Source of the DNA: an uncultured Myxococcales bacterium | Lineage (GTDB): Bacteria > Myxococcota_A > UBA9042 > DTJE01 | DNA length: 37,594 bases | Direction: 5' to 3' | Assembly (NCBI GenBank): GCA_903936705.1 | Contig: CAIZWN010000031.1 | Location: forward strand, 1 to 37,594 | Part shown: piece by piece, positions 24,436 through 32,236 of the stretch | Numbering within the stretch: the stretch's first letter is position 1 | How the letters are laid out: every line of letters begins with the position of its first letter | The notes under the pieces: generated by a model | What the model was told of the DNA's origin: nothing | Database searches by the model: none | Seen by the model: only the letters and a program-made list of their open reading frames with translations | Translations under genes and position numbers: made by a program

Positions 24436-25164
24436 TCATCGCGCCACGACCAGCATGCTTAGACCAAACGGCAGGTCGTGCTTTCTGACAAGAGAACGTT
24501 CGGCCTCGAACACCCTGGTCAGCAGATGATTCATCGGTCCAACCTTTGCAGCGGCATCACTTGGCCTGTCGGGCTGGTTCATCCATAACAAGCGGGAGGC
24601 CAGCCTATGGGCTGCAACCGCTGGGAACAGAAGGCTGTTGGTCCAGGTAGCCCGCTCGATCGTGAACCCGGCATTCTCCAGCAAGGCTATGAATTGCAGG
24701 CGTTTGTACCGCCTGACATGGTGCAACGCCTTGTCGTGCCCGGAATACAGGGCCGGATGACACGGTACGGTCGCTATCAGCGGTCCTCCCGGTTTCAACA
24801 CGCGGCGAATCTCGCGCACTGCCGCAGCGTCGTCCTCGATGTGTTCCAGTACGTCCAGCGCAGTGACTCCATCGAAGGCGTCATCGTCAAAAGGCATGGC
24901 CGTGGCGTTGCCTATGACCACCGGATTTCCGGATTTGACGCGAGCCATCTCGGCCGCCTTGGGGTTCGCATCCAGTCCTGTGAATCGGCCCAGGCCACTC
25001 AAGGCCGCCATCATCCCGCCGGTGGCGCAGCCCACATCCAGCACACGCGAGTCATGATCCAGCCCCGCAGCAATGTAGGCGTCCAGGATCATCCCGCGGA
25101 TGCCGACGAACCAGAAGTGGCGGTCCTCGACGGCCGCCATGCATTCGTATTCGCGATCTTCCAT
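24436..25164 (-). CDS. Class I SAM-dependent methyltransferase
   Basis: This encodes 242 residues from ATG 25164. Motif I is VLDVGCATGG (41-50), then FTGLDANPKAAEMAR and a motif IV region (DDDAFDGVTALDVLEHI). VREIRRVLKPGGPLIATVPCHPALYSGHDKALHHVRRY is typical of the family that includes glycan- and lipid-linked methyltransferases near polysaccharide genes. The N-terminal FWFVGIRGMIL segment supports that. The substrate is unknown. It diverges from tRNA-Sec, about 135 bases away, and may share a transcript with the small reading frame at 24219-24428. Confidence 0.82.
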   Translation of the reverse strand: MEDREYECMAAVEDRHFWFVGIRGMILDAYIAAGLDHDSRVLDVGCATGGMMAALSGLGRFTGLDANPKAAEMARVKSGNPVVIGNATAMPFDDDAFDGVTALDVLEHIEDDAAAVREIRRVLKPGGPLIATVPCHPALYSGHDKALHHVRRYKRLQFIALLENAGFTIERATWTNSLLFPAVAAHRLASRLLWMNQPDRPSDAAAKVGPMNHLLTRVFEAERSLVRKHDLPFGLSMLVVAR

Positions 25165-25263
25165 CTAGAAACTTCCTGCCCGCTGGCCCCGCAAGGATAT
25201 CACGGTGGCGAATCGAATCACCAAGGACACAACCCCTGACACAACCAGGCCAGTGCCCGTCCC

Positions 25264-25292
25264 TTCCAGCGCCTGTCGGATCCCCGTACAAT
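25264..25292 (+). promoter_or_regulatory. Promoter of tRNA-Sec
   Basis: A TTCCAG -35 (25264-25269) and TACAAT -10 (25287-25292) are 17 bases apart. The -10 ends 7 bases before the first base of the tRNA, the expected distance for transcription from the mature 5' end. Confidence 0.55.
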
Positions 25293-25298
25293 CACGAC

Positions 25299-25393
25299 GG
25301 AAGCACCCGGGCCCTGGTGGGTTCCTCAGTCTTCAAAACTGGTGTGGGGCGCTGAGAGGCGTCCCGGGCGGGTTCGATTCCCGTGTGCTTCCG
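25299..25393 (+). tRNA. selC: tRNA-Sec(UCA), selenocysteine tRNA
   Basis: This 95-nt gene is followed by encoded CCA at 25394-25396. It has the long 8-bp acceptor GGAAGCAC/GTGCTTCC, a long variable arm (TGTGGGGCGCTGAGAGGCGTCCCGG region), a TTCGATT T-loop and anticodon TCA in the loop CTTCAAA. These features are specific to tRNA-Sec. It implies that the organism makes selenoproteins and encodes SelA, SelB and SelD elsewhere. Confidence 0.93.
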
Positions 25394-25520
25394 CCACGGC
25401 CAATAGTTACAGTAGGTTAGCCTCTGTTTGAGGGGGCGCTGCCAACGTCCTGCCAACATCGGGGCCTTGCACGCGCGACCGGTCCTCTTTGGTATAGATC
25501 GGCGAAGCGGGCGAGGGGAC

Positions 25521-25815
25521 ATGGCGTGGAGATGGACGCCCTACACCAACTTCAGCAGGTGCCGGATCATCTGAGCGACGTTCTGGGCATCATCGACCTC
25601 GACCCGGCAACCTGCGTGGTCGCCAACAGGACCGTGCAGGCGGCAACCTGCTGCACCCTGAACGACGACGGCCTGTTCCGAGACTGGAACAGCGAGAAGG
25701 GCTGCTGCAACCCGCCCGTCGGGCGCGACACGGACAAGTGGGTCGAGAAGGCCATCGAGGAGTACCGGGCCGGGCAAGCGGTGAATCGTCTGGCGGGCCG
25801 GGCCTTGACCTTGGT
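25521..25815 (+). pseudogene. Remnant of a phage DNA adenine methyltransferase
   Basis: The reading from GTG 25526 gives DVLGIIDLDPAT, TLNDDGLFRDWNS, NPPVGRDTDKWVEKAIEEYRAGQ and LAGRALTLVHW. This follows the phage Dam family pattern (VLGxIDLDPAS, DDGLxxxW, NPPYxRDxxKWVEK, NATDTRWF). The catalytic motif has lost its aromatic (NPPV instead of NPPY), and Cys pairs replace aromatic residues elsewhere. A WTPYTNF reading in another frame from ATG 25521 suggests an early frameshift as well. The similarity stops where the convergent lipoprotein gene ends. It is a decayed phage gene about 125 bases from tRNA-Sec. Confidence 0.7.
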
Positions 25816-26940
25816 TCACTGGGTCGGGACCACCGTGCATGCGGTCGGGTGGTGGTCGAACCACGGGCCCGGGGCGGCCGGGGCGCCCTCGGTGACGCCC
25901 GCGGTCCAACAGGTCCCATCCAGGAAATCCGCGATCACGTGGTCGATCGTCACGAATCCCCCGTAGGTCGGCAGGCCGTCCGGGTCCGCGTCGGTCAGGA
26001 AATGGAACCGGGTCCCGGGGCCGACCTGCGACGCCAGGTACGCGGCGCTCGGGTCCCCTTCGGCCAGCCTCGCCGGGTCCGTGTTGAAGTCGCCCAGCAC
26101 CAGGTTCCGGACACCGTTCGCGGCGGGTGCCCCGTCGCCCAGGTCCACGAAGATCTGCCGGAACTGTTTTCCCCGGCAGTCCTGGTCCCCAGCCGCGATG
26201 CCCGAGGATCCGTGGACGTTGACCAGGTTCAGCGCGCCTCCGCCCACGAGGTCGATGACGCCGCGACCCACGCGAGCGCCCTTGCCGCAGCCCTCGATGG
26301 TGCTGCCCGCCAGGCCGTCCAGGCACAGGTCCCCGTCGCATCCCCGGAACGTTCCGAAGCGTCGGTTCACGCCCGCGCACTTGTCATGCTTCAGCCAGTT
26401 GCAGGCGACCTGCCATCCCGGACCCAGTACCGCCTGGGCCACGATCGGCTCGCCGGGCTGCCAGGTCTCGCAGACAAAGCCCGGGCGAGCCTCGACCGGG
26501 ATGTCGACGCAGGATTCAGACGGGAAGATCTCCTGGAACACCACCACGTCCGGGTCAAATGCCGCCAGGAAGATGCGGGCGGCGTCGACCGCCGGAAGCC
26601 AGGCGAGGCCGTTCCCGTAAAGCTTGTCAGCCGCCTCGGCCTGGGCCGGGGTCATGCTTCCCGGGCTGCCGTCCGGGGCCATGGATATGCCGGTGTTGAA
26701 GGTGACGACCAGGAAGGGGCGGGGTGCCTGGGCGTCGGGGGAGAAATCTGACGTGAGGTCCGCGGGGGGTACGGCGTCGATGTTGCCGAAGGTTTCGCCG
26801 ACCAGGTCGCCGGGGGCGTCGACGGGAACGGTCGAGTCGGGCGGGACATCGAGGGCCGGGTGAGCAACCGACGAGCAGCCCGCGAGGGCGAACGCAAGCA
26901 GGGCGGCCACTGGCCAGGGGCGGCAGCTAACGTCGGTCAT
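25816..26940 (-). CDS. Secreted endonuclease/exonuclease/phosphatase-family lipoprotein
   Basis: This encodes 374 residues. ATG 26940 is chosen over an upstream in-frame codon because GAGG lies 8-12 bases upstream and a signal peptide with FALAGC lipobox then starts correctly. After a Pro/Asp-rich spacer the catalytic fold shows VVTFNTG, DVVVFQEIFP (metal-binding Gln-Glu), LNLVNVHGSSG, NLVLGDFNTDP (Asp-Phe-Asn), IDHVI and FDHHPTACT (catalytic Asp-His). These are the motifs of the EEP superfamily. Members cut nucleic acids or phosphodiesters such as sphingomyelin or phosphoinositides; this lipid-anchored form probably acts outside the cell. The substrate is open. Its 3' end abuts the Dam remnant exactly. 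Confidence 0.85.
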   Translation of the reverse strand: MTDVSCRPWPVAALLAFALAGCSSVAHPALDVPPDSTVPVDAPGDLVGETFGNIDAVPPADLTSDFSPDAQAPRPFLVVTFNTGISMAPDGSPGSMTPAQAEAADKLYGNGLAWLPAVDAARIFLAAFDPDVVVFQEIFPSESCVDIPVEARPGFVCETWQPGEPIVAQAVLGPGWQVACNWLKHDKCAGVNRRFGTFRGCDGDLCLDGLAGSTIEGCGKGARVGRGVIDLVGGGALNLVNVHGSSGIAAGDQDCRGKQFRQIFVDLGDGAPAANGVRNLVLGDFNTDPARLAEGDPSAAYLASQVGPGTRFHFLTDADPDGLPTYGGFVTIDHVIADFLDGTCWTAGVTEGAPAAPGPWFDHHPTACTVVPTQ

Positions 26941-27000
26941 CTCGTGCCTCGTCCCTCGTTCCCGCAAGGATACCACCGACCCGCGTGCTACACTCCCCCC

Positions 27001-27047
27001 GGAAGCGCCTCTGTCCGGGTGGGCGGCCTGGTCTTCAAAACCAGAGT
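27001..27047 (+). pseudogene. Broken second tRNA-Sec (5' half only)
   Basis: The acceptor strand GGAAGCGC, D-arm, and anticodon stem-loop CTGGT-CTTCAAA-ACCAG (anticodon TCA) are intact. After base 27047 the variable arm and T-arm are replaced by AGTAGGTCGATAAAAACGTCCCCC. No matching 3' acceptor strand follows in normal distance. A TACACT -10 lies 7 bases upstream, as in the intact gene at 25299. The AAAAACGTCCCCC resembles the repeat that follows the integrase tails. Confidence 0.65.
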
Positions 27048-27158
27048 AGGTCGATAAAAACGTCCCCCGGGGGGGCGCTTTGCCCGTCGCCCTGCGTCAG
27101 GCTGGAGAACGCCACGATTTCAGTGCGAACCAAAATAAGGCCAAGCACAGGCCGATCG

Positions 27159-27187
27159 TTGACCCTTCGCCGTGGCACGTTGATACT
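27159..27187 (+). promoter_or_regulatory. Promoter of the acyltransferase gene
   Basis: A TTGACC -35 (27159-27164) and GATACT -10 (27182-27187) are separated by 17 bases, about 70 bases upstream of ATG 27256. No operator is recognised. Confidence 0.5.
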
Positions 27188-27255
27188 TGGCGCGCTTGCG
27201 GGATTCGATTTCGGGAATTCGGAGACATGACTGATTCGCTGGTGCCGGAGGCCGA

Positions 27256-28311
27256 ATGGGTCGTTATCTTGCACAGTTGGACGGCATTCGGTTCCTGGCG
27301 ATCATCCCGGTTCTGATGTTCCACCTGCCGCTTCCAGGATTCAGTCTGGGGTGGTCGGGGGTGCAACTGTTTTTCGTGCTGTCCGGCTTTCTGATTTCGG
27401 GCATCCTGCTGGACAGTCGCGAGGACCCTCACTATTTCCGGAACTTCTATGCCCGCCGAGCCCTGCGTATCTTCCCGATCTACTACCTGGGCCTTGGGGT
27501 ACTGGTCGTCGGTGGCCTTGCGACAGGGCAGGCGGTTTCGGATGCTCCCTGGTACCTTTTCTACCTGCAAAATCATCTGCTGGGCCAGACCAATTTTTCG
27601 CCTGACTTCCCGCTGCTGTTCAACCACACCTGGTCCCTGGCCATCGAGGAGCAATTCTATTTTCTGTGGCCCCTGGCCGTCCGCCTGTTGCCGCGCCGCG
27701 CTCTGACGGCGACGGCATTCGCGCTGCTTGCGGTCGGGGCGATATCACGGATGGCGTTCCTGGCTGGTACCGGGTCCACCGCCATGACCTTCACGTCCCT
27801 GCCGACCGAGGTTGACGCCTTGGCCGCAGGGGCGCTGCTGGCGATCCTGCAGCGATCGGGATTGCCGGCAACCGCGATGCAACGAGTGGCGGCGGGTTGC
27901 CTGGTGATCGGCGGCGCGGGCATCGGGGCCTTCGTGGCCCGCAGTGGAATCCGGGCCTTCTGGGCCCCCTCGGGGTGGCTGTTTGCGGCGACGGATACCT
28001 TGTTGTGGTCGGCCCTTGCCGTCTTTTTTACTGGCGGGCTGGCTCATGTCCTGGCCTGGCCATCGGGGCGCATCGCCGGCATCCTCCGGTGGCGACCCTT
28101 GGTGCACGTGGGGAAAATCAGCTACGGGTTGTACCTGTACCACTTCCCGGTGTTCCTGCTGGTGAACAATGGGATGGCAGCTGGAGTTCTGCCCGATCTG
28201 CCTCGTCCGGCCCATGTCGCCCTGAAGCTGGTCTTGACCTACGCAGTCGCCCTGGCGTCCTTTCGATGGATCGAGTCGCGCTTCCTGGCCCTGAAGGACC
28301 GCTTCATTTAG
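27256..28311 (+). CDS. Acyltransferase 3 (OafA/YrhL-type) membrane enzyme
   Basis: This encodes 351 residues. ATG 27256 follows GGAGG. About ten membrane helices are visible. The family start LDGIRFLAIIPVLMFHLP carries the proposed catalytic His (23), then FFVLSGFLISGILL, FYARRALRIFPIYYLGLG, WSLAIEEQFYFLWPL and, near the end, GKISYGLYLYHFPVFLL. There is no fused SGNH domain. Such proteins transfer acetyl or other acyl groups across the inner membrane to glycans such as O-antigen, exopolysaccharide or peptidoglycan. The acceptor is unknown; no sugar-assembly genes are in the window. It converges on the WYL regulator, 20 bases between the stops. Confidence 0.9.
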   Translation: MGRYLAQLDGIRFLAIIPVLMFHLPLPGFSLGWSGVQLFFVLSGFLISGILLDSREDPHYFRNFYARRALRIFPIYYLGLGVLVVGGLATGQAVSDAPWYLFYLQNHLLGQTNFSPDFPLLFNHTWSLAIEEQFYFLWPLAVRLLPRRALTATAFALLAVGAISRMAFLAGTGSTAMTFTSLPTEVDALAAGALLAILQRSGLPATAMQRVAAGCLVIGGAGIGAFVARSGIRAFWAPSGWLFAATDTLLWSALAVFFTGGLAHVLAWPSGRIAGILRWRPLVHVGKISYGLYLYHFPVFLLVNNGMAAGVLPDLPRPAHVALKLVLTYAVALASFRWIESRFLALKDRFI

Positions 28312-28331
28312 GGATTTTGGGTGGTTTCGGA

Positions 28332-29333
28332 CTACCGGCCGTCCACCGGCTTCACGACTTCCACGACATCACCAAACCCGCGAATCCAGGTCCAGACGTC
28401 GGACATCGACTGCGCGGTGAACGTCATACGCATCCGCCCGTCGGGCAGGTCCTCGAATTGCTGGGTCGGGTGCCAGCGCCGCTCGCGCACATACATCTTC
28501 AACCAGCGTTCGTCGGCGAAGATCAATTCAACCTTCCGCGGCCGCGCCCCTGGTTCGCGATAGATTCCGAACGACCCGTCCAGCAGTTCATCAGGCGCGT
28601 ATTCCGCGGGCGGCGGATACCGGAACGTCTCGCCCGTCCGCTCGACATCCTGCATTCTGTCGATGGCCAGGTAGTAGATCTTCTTGTTGCCCTTGAACCG
28701 CACGACCAGGTACAAGGCGCTGCGCCAGACCATCAGCGTCAGCGGTTCGATCAAGCGCGGACCCGAGGCGTCGCGGGCACCGTCGTAACTGGCCCGAATA
28801 CGCTTGCAGAACATCAGGCAATGCAGCACGGCCGCGATCTTCCGGTCCTGGCCCGTGTAGTCCTTTGGGGCATCGGGGGCCACCAGCACCTTGCGGTCCA
28901 GGTCCCGCAGCAACTGGCGAAAGACGAACGTGCGTTCATCAATCCGGTCCAGGAATTCCTGCCGGAAGGCACTCATGTCCTCGCCGATGCCGGTTGGCGC
29001 CAGAAAGGCGAAGGCCTGCCGTGCCATTTCGAGGGCCGCAACGCGTGCCAGGAAGTGCGGGTGGTCCTCGACGGGTTCCTCGCTGTCCCGCAAGCGAAGG
29101 TACCGAGCGTCGCCCTCGCGGGCCTCGACCACCAACGACCCCTTCGTGTCCACCAGGTAGTCGAAATGTTCCTGCAGCAGTGCCCGGTATTTGCGGTACG
29201 TGCGGTCCTTGATGCCCAGCTTGGCCTGGAGTTCATCAACGCGCCAGCCACGCGGATCGGTGATCAGTTTCAGCAGGATCTTGGCGAGGTTCAAGGCCAG
29301 CGGGGATTCGGGGCGGTCGGTCGTGGCATTCAT
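28332..29333 (-). CDS. WYL-domain transcriptional regulator
   Basis: This encodes 333 residues from ATG 29333. The N-terminal ~70 residues form an HTH-type domain (DELQAKLGIKDRTYRKYRALL). The middle is helical (residues ~100-170). A WYL domain is at ~170-250: RIRASYDGARDASGPRLIEPLTLMVWRSALYLVVRFKGNKKIYYLAIDRM, where the W/Y/L positions read as W-R-S-A-L-Y-L. The WCX-type C-terminal extension runs to EVVKPVDG. WYL proteins sense nucleic-acid or nucleotide ligands and often control phage-defence operons (BrxR, CapW). It lies downstream of, and on the same strand as, the AAA/SWIM/MoxR/VWA operon, with 112 bases and its own promoter between. Confidence 0.85.
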   Translation of the reverse strand: MNATTDRPESPLALNLAKILLKLITDPRGWRVDELQAKLGIKDRTYRKYRALLQEHFDYLVDTKGSLVVEAREGDARYLRLRDSEEPVEDHPHFLARVAALEMARQAFAFLAPTGIGEDMSAFRQEFLDRIDERTFVFRQLLRDLDRKVLVAPDAPKDYTGQDRKIAAVLHCLMFCKRIRASYDGARDASGPRLIEPLTLMVWRSALYLVVRFKGNKKIYYLAIDRMQDVERTGETFRYPPPAEYAPDELLDGSFGIYREPGARPRKVELIFADERWLKMYVRERRWHPTQQFEDLPDGRMRMTFTAQSMSDVWTWIRGFGDVVEVVKPVDGR

Positions 29334-29363
29334 CGGGGCCTCGTCAAACAGGAGGTTGATGAC

Positions 29364-29406
29364 GGTACGTATCGTGCCATATCCTGGGTCATCATGACAC
29401 TATCAA
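29364..29406 (-). promoter_or_regulatory. Promoter of the WYL gene with a candidate operator
   Basis: On the minus strand, TTGATA (29401-29406) and GATATG (29378-29383) are 17 bases apart. An inverted repeat, GGCACG-ATA-CGTACC (29364-29378), lies immediately downstream of the -10, where a repressor would block initiation. Autoregulation is inferred; one mismatch is present in the repeat. Confidence 0.4.
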
Positions 29407-29445
29407 AAAACCTACGGACTGATTCGCTACCCCCGACATCTCCCC

Positions 29446-30789
29446 TCAAATCGGCATCACGTCCACACGCAAGCCCCATGGAACCTTGTGCTGCCACGCG
29501 CGCAGCGGCACTACCCAGATGCAGGGCCAGTTCGGGGCGTGGTTGGGGAAGTACGATTCAAGGTCGGTCATGCCGATGAAGACGTCGGGTTCCAGGCCTT
29601 CGCGGGCCAGCCATTCGAAGACCGGCCGGTGGTCGGTTCCACCTCCGCCCTTTGCGTAGCCGGCCGCCAGCCACTTCAGGATGTCGGTTGTGCCGCGCAC
29701 GATTTCCTGGATCGCCGCGTCGTGGACTACCAGGATGGCTTCTTCGGCCACTTTCAACAGGGGGCGAATCTCGCGACCGACGGCGGCCAGGTCCGACAGT
29801 CGCATGCTGGCCGAGGTGTCCAAGGCGACAACCACGTCTCCTGGACGGTCGGATCGCAGCGAGGGCATGACGAGGTCGTAGGGCATCCATCGGCGGTTGG
29901 GCCTGGCTCGCGAAAAATCGTCCCGCTTGATGGAACGCCCCAGATGCTCGCGCAGCAGTTCCCACCAGGGCACCTCCTCGCTGCCCTTCGATTGCATCGC
30001 GCGCAGCACGTCGCCGGGTACGTCGCCAGCGTGGCCCAATGACGTCGCGTGATCGATGGCCCGGCGCACCCGTTCCTTCGCCAGATCCCCGAAATCGTCG
30101 CGAGCCTCATCGCCCGCGCCATCGCCGTCCGCGGGCGCCAGGGCCTGGGGCGGAACGTGCAGGTCCAATCGACCCACGTCCTCGGACAAACGTACCAGGC
30201 GCCCCATCCGCCGATCGGGTGCGGCAGGCTGAGGCAGCCCCAAACTGCCGTCTTCGCCGTATTCCAGGTCGAGGTCGGCATGAGGCCAGTCAGCCGGATG
30301 GTCCTCGCCCAGGGACTCGTAGATGGCTTCCGCAGTCATGCCGTCGTAATAGTCGTCCAGCGGCGGACGCAGGTCGCCCAGGCCAGGTATGTGGCGTCGC
30401 GGGATCTTGTACATGGGCCTTAGACACGCCCCCGGTTCCAGAATCGACGCCACCATCCGGTTGATCGCATGGTCGGTTGCCAGATTCCAGCGCCCCAGGT
30501 CGCGGTCGCGCCGGCGCTGCAGGCTTTCCAGCACCACGTGGCCGACTTCGTGGGCCAGCACGAAACCCAGTTCGCGGTATGGCAGGTATCGTGTGTAACG
30601 CGGGTTGTACCAGATGTGCCTGACGCCATCGGTGGCCGCCAGTGACGGAAGGTCGGGCGAAGGGCGGAACTGGGCATCCATCAGCAGATATCCCCAGAAA
30701 GGGTGGTGTTGCAACAGTTGCATCCGGACCGTCGCGATGCGCCGGTGCTCGCGCTGAAAGTCCTTCTGTTCATCACGAACGCGCTTCAT
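29446..30789 (-). CDS. VWA-domain protein with HExxH metallopeptidase-like domain (DUF2201-like)
   Basis: This encodes 447 residues. ATG 30789 follows GGGAGG and overlaps the MoxR stop by four bases. The N-terminal domain contains HEVGH at 80-84 (zinc metallopeptidase-type HExxH) preceded by GFVLA, and WNLATDHAIN, as in the putative metallopeptidase domain of DUF2201 proteins. The C-terminal VWA domain has a MIDAS motif DTSAS (324-328), GGGGTD (a downstream MIDAS Thr) and IGMTDLES. VWA proteins of this kind pair with MoxR ATPases, which remodel or load them with metal. A free peptidase activity is uncertain. It is the last gene of the four-gene operon. Confidence 0.88.
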   Translation of the reverse strand: MKRVRDEQKDFQREHRRIATVRMQLLQHHPFWGYLLMDAQFRPSPDLPSLAATDGVRHIWYNPRYTRYLPYRELGFVLAHEVGHVVLESLQRRRDRDLGRWNLATDHAINRMVASILEPGACLRPMYKIPRRHIPGLGDLRPPLDDYYDGMTAEAIYESLGEDHPADWPHADLDLEYGEDGSLGLPQPAAPDRRMGRLVRLSEDVGRLDLHVPPQALAPADGDGAGDEARDDFGDLAKERVRRAIDHATSLGHAGDVPGDVLRAMQSKGSEEVPWWELLREHLGRSIKRDDFSRARPNRRWMPYDLVMPSLRSDRPGDVVVALDTSASMRLSDLAAVGREIRPLLKVAEEAILVVHDAAIQEIVRGTTDILKWLAAGYAKGGGGTDHRPVFEWLAREGLEPDVFIGMTDLESYFPNHAPNWPCIWVVPLRAWQHKVPWGLRVDVMPI

Positions 30790-31937
30790 GCGGCCTCCCT
30801 GCTTTCCAGGCCAACGTGCACCGCGCAGATCGCCGCCGCCAGTTCGCGGTACTCGGGCAACGCCCGCAGGCGAACCAGCAGATTCCCCCGCCCCTTCAGG
30901 CGCCGCAGGAACATGAATGTGAACTCGATGTCCAGTCCGGGCGACCGCAAAAAGCGCACTACGTTCGGCAGGAAGGCGTCGTCGATTTCGCCATGTCGAG
31001 CGATCCACGACGACACCGTATGCACACAGGCCTGTGCAAAAGACGGATCCATCGAGTCCTGGGCCGTGAAATCCATCGCGTCCCCCCGCTGGACAATGCC
31101 CTGCGGGTCAACCCGCTCGTACAGCATCAGGAAGGAAAAAAAGCGCTCGGCAGCCCTGGTCCCCACACACGCTGCCACCACCCGCCGCCGGTCCTCGGGC
31201 CGTGCCGTCGCCAGCGCCCGGCTGGTCATTTCCCACGACCGCGGAGTCGGGAATGGCCCGTCCCCAGGCGCCTCGTACAACGCCGATTCCCCCTCCCGTG
31301 CGATGAAGGCCACCACAGCCTCGTGCAACTGGGCCTTGTTCGCCCAACGCACCCACGCGTCGGCATCGGCCCGCAAGGACAGGTGAGCAAAGCGGTTCGA
31401 CAATGCCGACGACATCGGCGACACGATGGCGTGGTCCTCCTCCAGGTTGCCCGCGGCCATCACCACTGTGCCCGGGTGGAAGGCGAACGGCCCCACGCGC
31501 CGCTCCAGCACGATCTGGTATGCCGCGGCCTGGTGCAGCTTGGTCACGGCGGCGTTGATTTCGTCCAGGAACACGAAGGCAGGAGCCGCGCACGCCGTCT
31601 GGACCCAGTCGGGCGGCAACAAATCAAGCACGCGCCGTTCGCGGTCGGGGAAGTACACGCCGCCAATCTCGGCAGGGTCCCGCTGGGCCAAACGGATGTC
31701 CACCAGGGGCAGGCCCATGGCCGCCGCGATTTCACGAGCCAGCGTGGACTTGCCCACGCCTGGGTGCCCGCGGACCAGCACCGACAGGCCAGCGGCCAGC
31801 AGGGACTCGGCCAGCGGCCTGGCTTCGTCGTACGCATAGCCCTCGGCCAGCACGGGCAGGCCCGTGGCCACAGCACGAAGGGCCGCGGCCTTGGGCACGG
31901 GTTTCGGCTTTACAGCAACACGTCTAGCAACTGGCAT
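30786..31937 (-). CDS. MoxR-family AAA+ ATPase
   Basis: This encodes 383 residues. ATG 31937 has AGGAGG 6-11 bases upstream; earlier in-frame starts lack it. Walker A is GHPGVGKST (57-65), Walker B FVFLDEI (121-127), then AAGNLEEDHAIVSPMSSALSNRFAHL, with the sensor 1 Asn and Arg finger region typical of MoxR/RavA ATPases. A helical lid follows (SWEMTSRALATARPEDRRR) and a C-terminal helical part. MoxR ATPases act with VWA partners as chaperone or metal-loading machines. The stop overlaps the VWA gene start, and the start lies inside the 3' end of the SWIM gene (28 bases), so expression is coupled. Confidence 0.9.
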   Translation of the reverse strand: MPVARRVAVKPKPVPKAAALRAVATGLPVLAEGYAYDEARPLAESLLAAGLSVLVRGHPGVGKSTLAREIAAAMGLPLVDIRLAQRDPAEIGGVYFPDRERRVLDLLPPDWVQTACAAPAFVFLDEINAAVTKLHQAAAYQIVLERRVGPFAFHPGTVVMAAGNLEEDHAIVSPMSSALSNRFAHLSLRADADAWVRWANKAQLHEAVVAFIAREGESALYEAPGDGPFPTPRSWEMTSRALATARPEDRRRVVAACVGTRAAERFFSFLMLYERVDPQGIVQRGDAMDFTAQDSMDPSFAQACVHTVSSWIARHGEIDDAFLPNVVRFLRSPGLDIEFTFMFLRRLKGRGNLLVRLRALPEYRELAAAICAVHVGLESREAA

Positions 31938-32236
31938 CGCAAATCCTCCTCCCGGACCAGCACCGCCACGATGTGCGGACACAGGTCGGTGCCTTTGAAC
32001 TGGTTATTCACATACTGCTGCATGCACGTGCAGGTCGGCCTCTTCACCCATGCAGGGTCGGCGGTGACGGTTTCCATCTTGCCGCCCCGGTCGGTCACGC
32101 AGAACTTCTTCACCCCGTCGGCAGCCGGTTTCTGGGCCTCGATGTGCCCGCGCCGCAATACCTCGCGGGCGGCCCGCAGCGCCTTGGTTTCGCCCGGCCG
32201 AATGTCCACCTTCGCGTCGTTTCCCGCTGCAGCCAT
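31910..32236 (-). CDS. SWIM-type zinc-finger protein
   Basis: This encodes 108 residues. ATG 32236 is chosen over GTG 32239 for its spacing from GGAGG; both overlap the stop of the upstream AAA gene. The core is TCTCMQQYVNNQFKGTDLCPHIVAVL, which fits CxCx(n)CxH, the SWIM zinc-finger pattern, here at about residues 69-94. Upstream is a basic helix-strand segment (EVLRRGHIEAQK, KKFCVTDRGGK). SWIM domains bind DNA or protein and occur in transposases, in kinases and next to MoxR/VWA genes. It may be the targeting subunit of the operon. This cannot be shown from sequence. Confidence 0.8.
   Translation of the reverse strand: MAAAGNDAKVDIRPGETKALRAAREVLRRGHIEAQKPAADGVKKFCVTDRGGKMETVTADPAWVKRPTCTCMQQYVNNQFKGTDLCPHIVAVLVREEDLRCQLLDVLL

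Noticed and set aside
25526-25966. A single intact 146-residue + gene
   Set aside because: Only the first ~95 residues resemble Dam; the rest is antisense to the phosphodiesterase gene.
27060-27082. CCCCCGGGGGGG after the broken tRNA-Sec as a 3' half of the tRNA
   Set aside because: No T-loop or matching 8-bp acceptor strand; the following GCGCTTTG pairs only partly.
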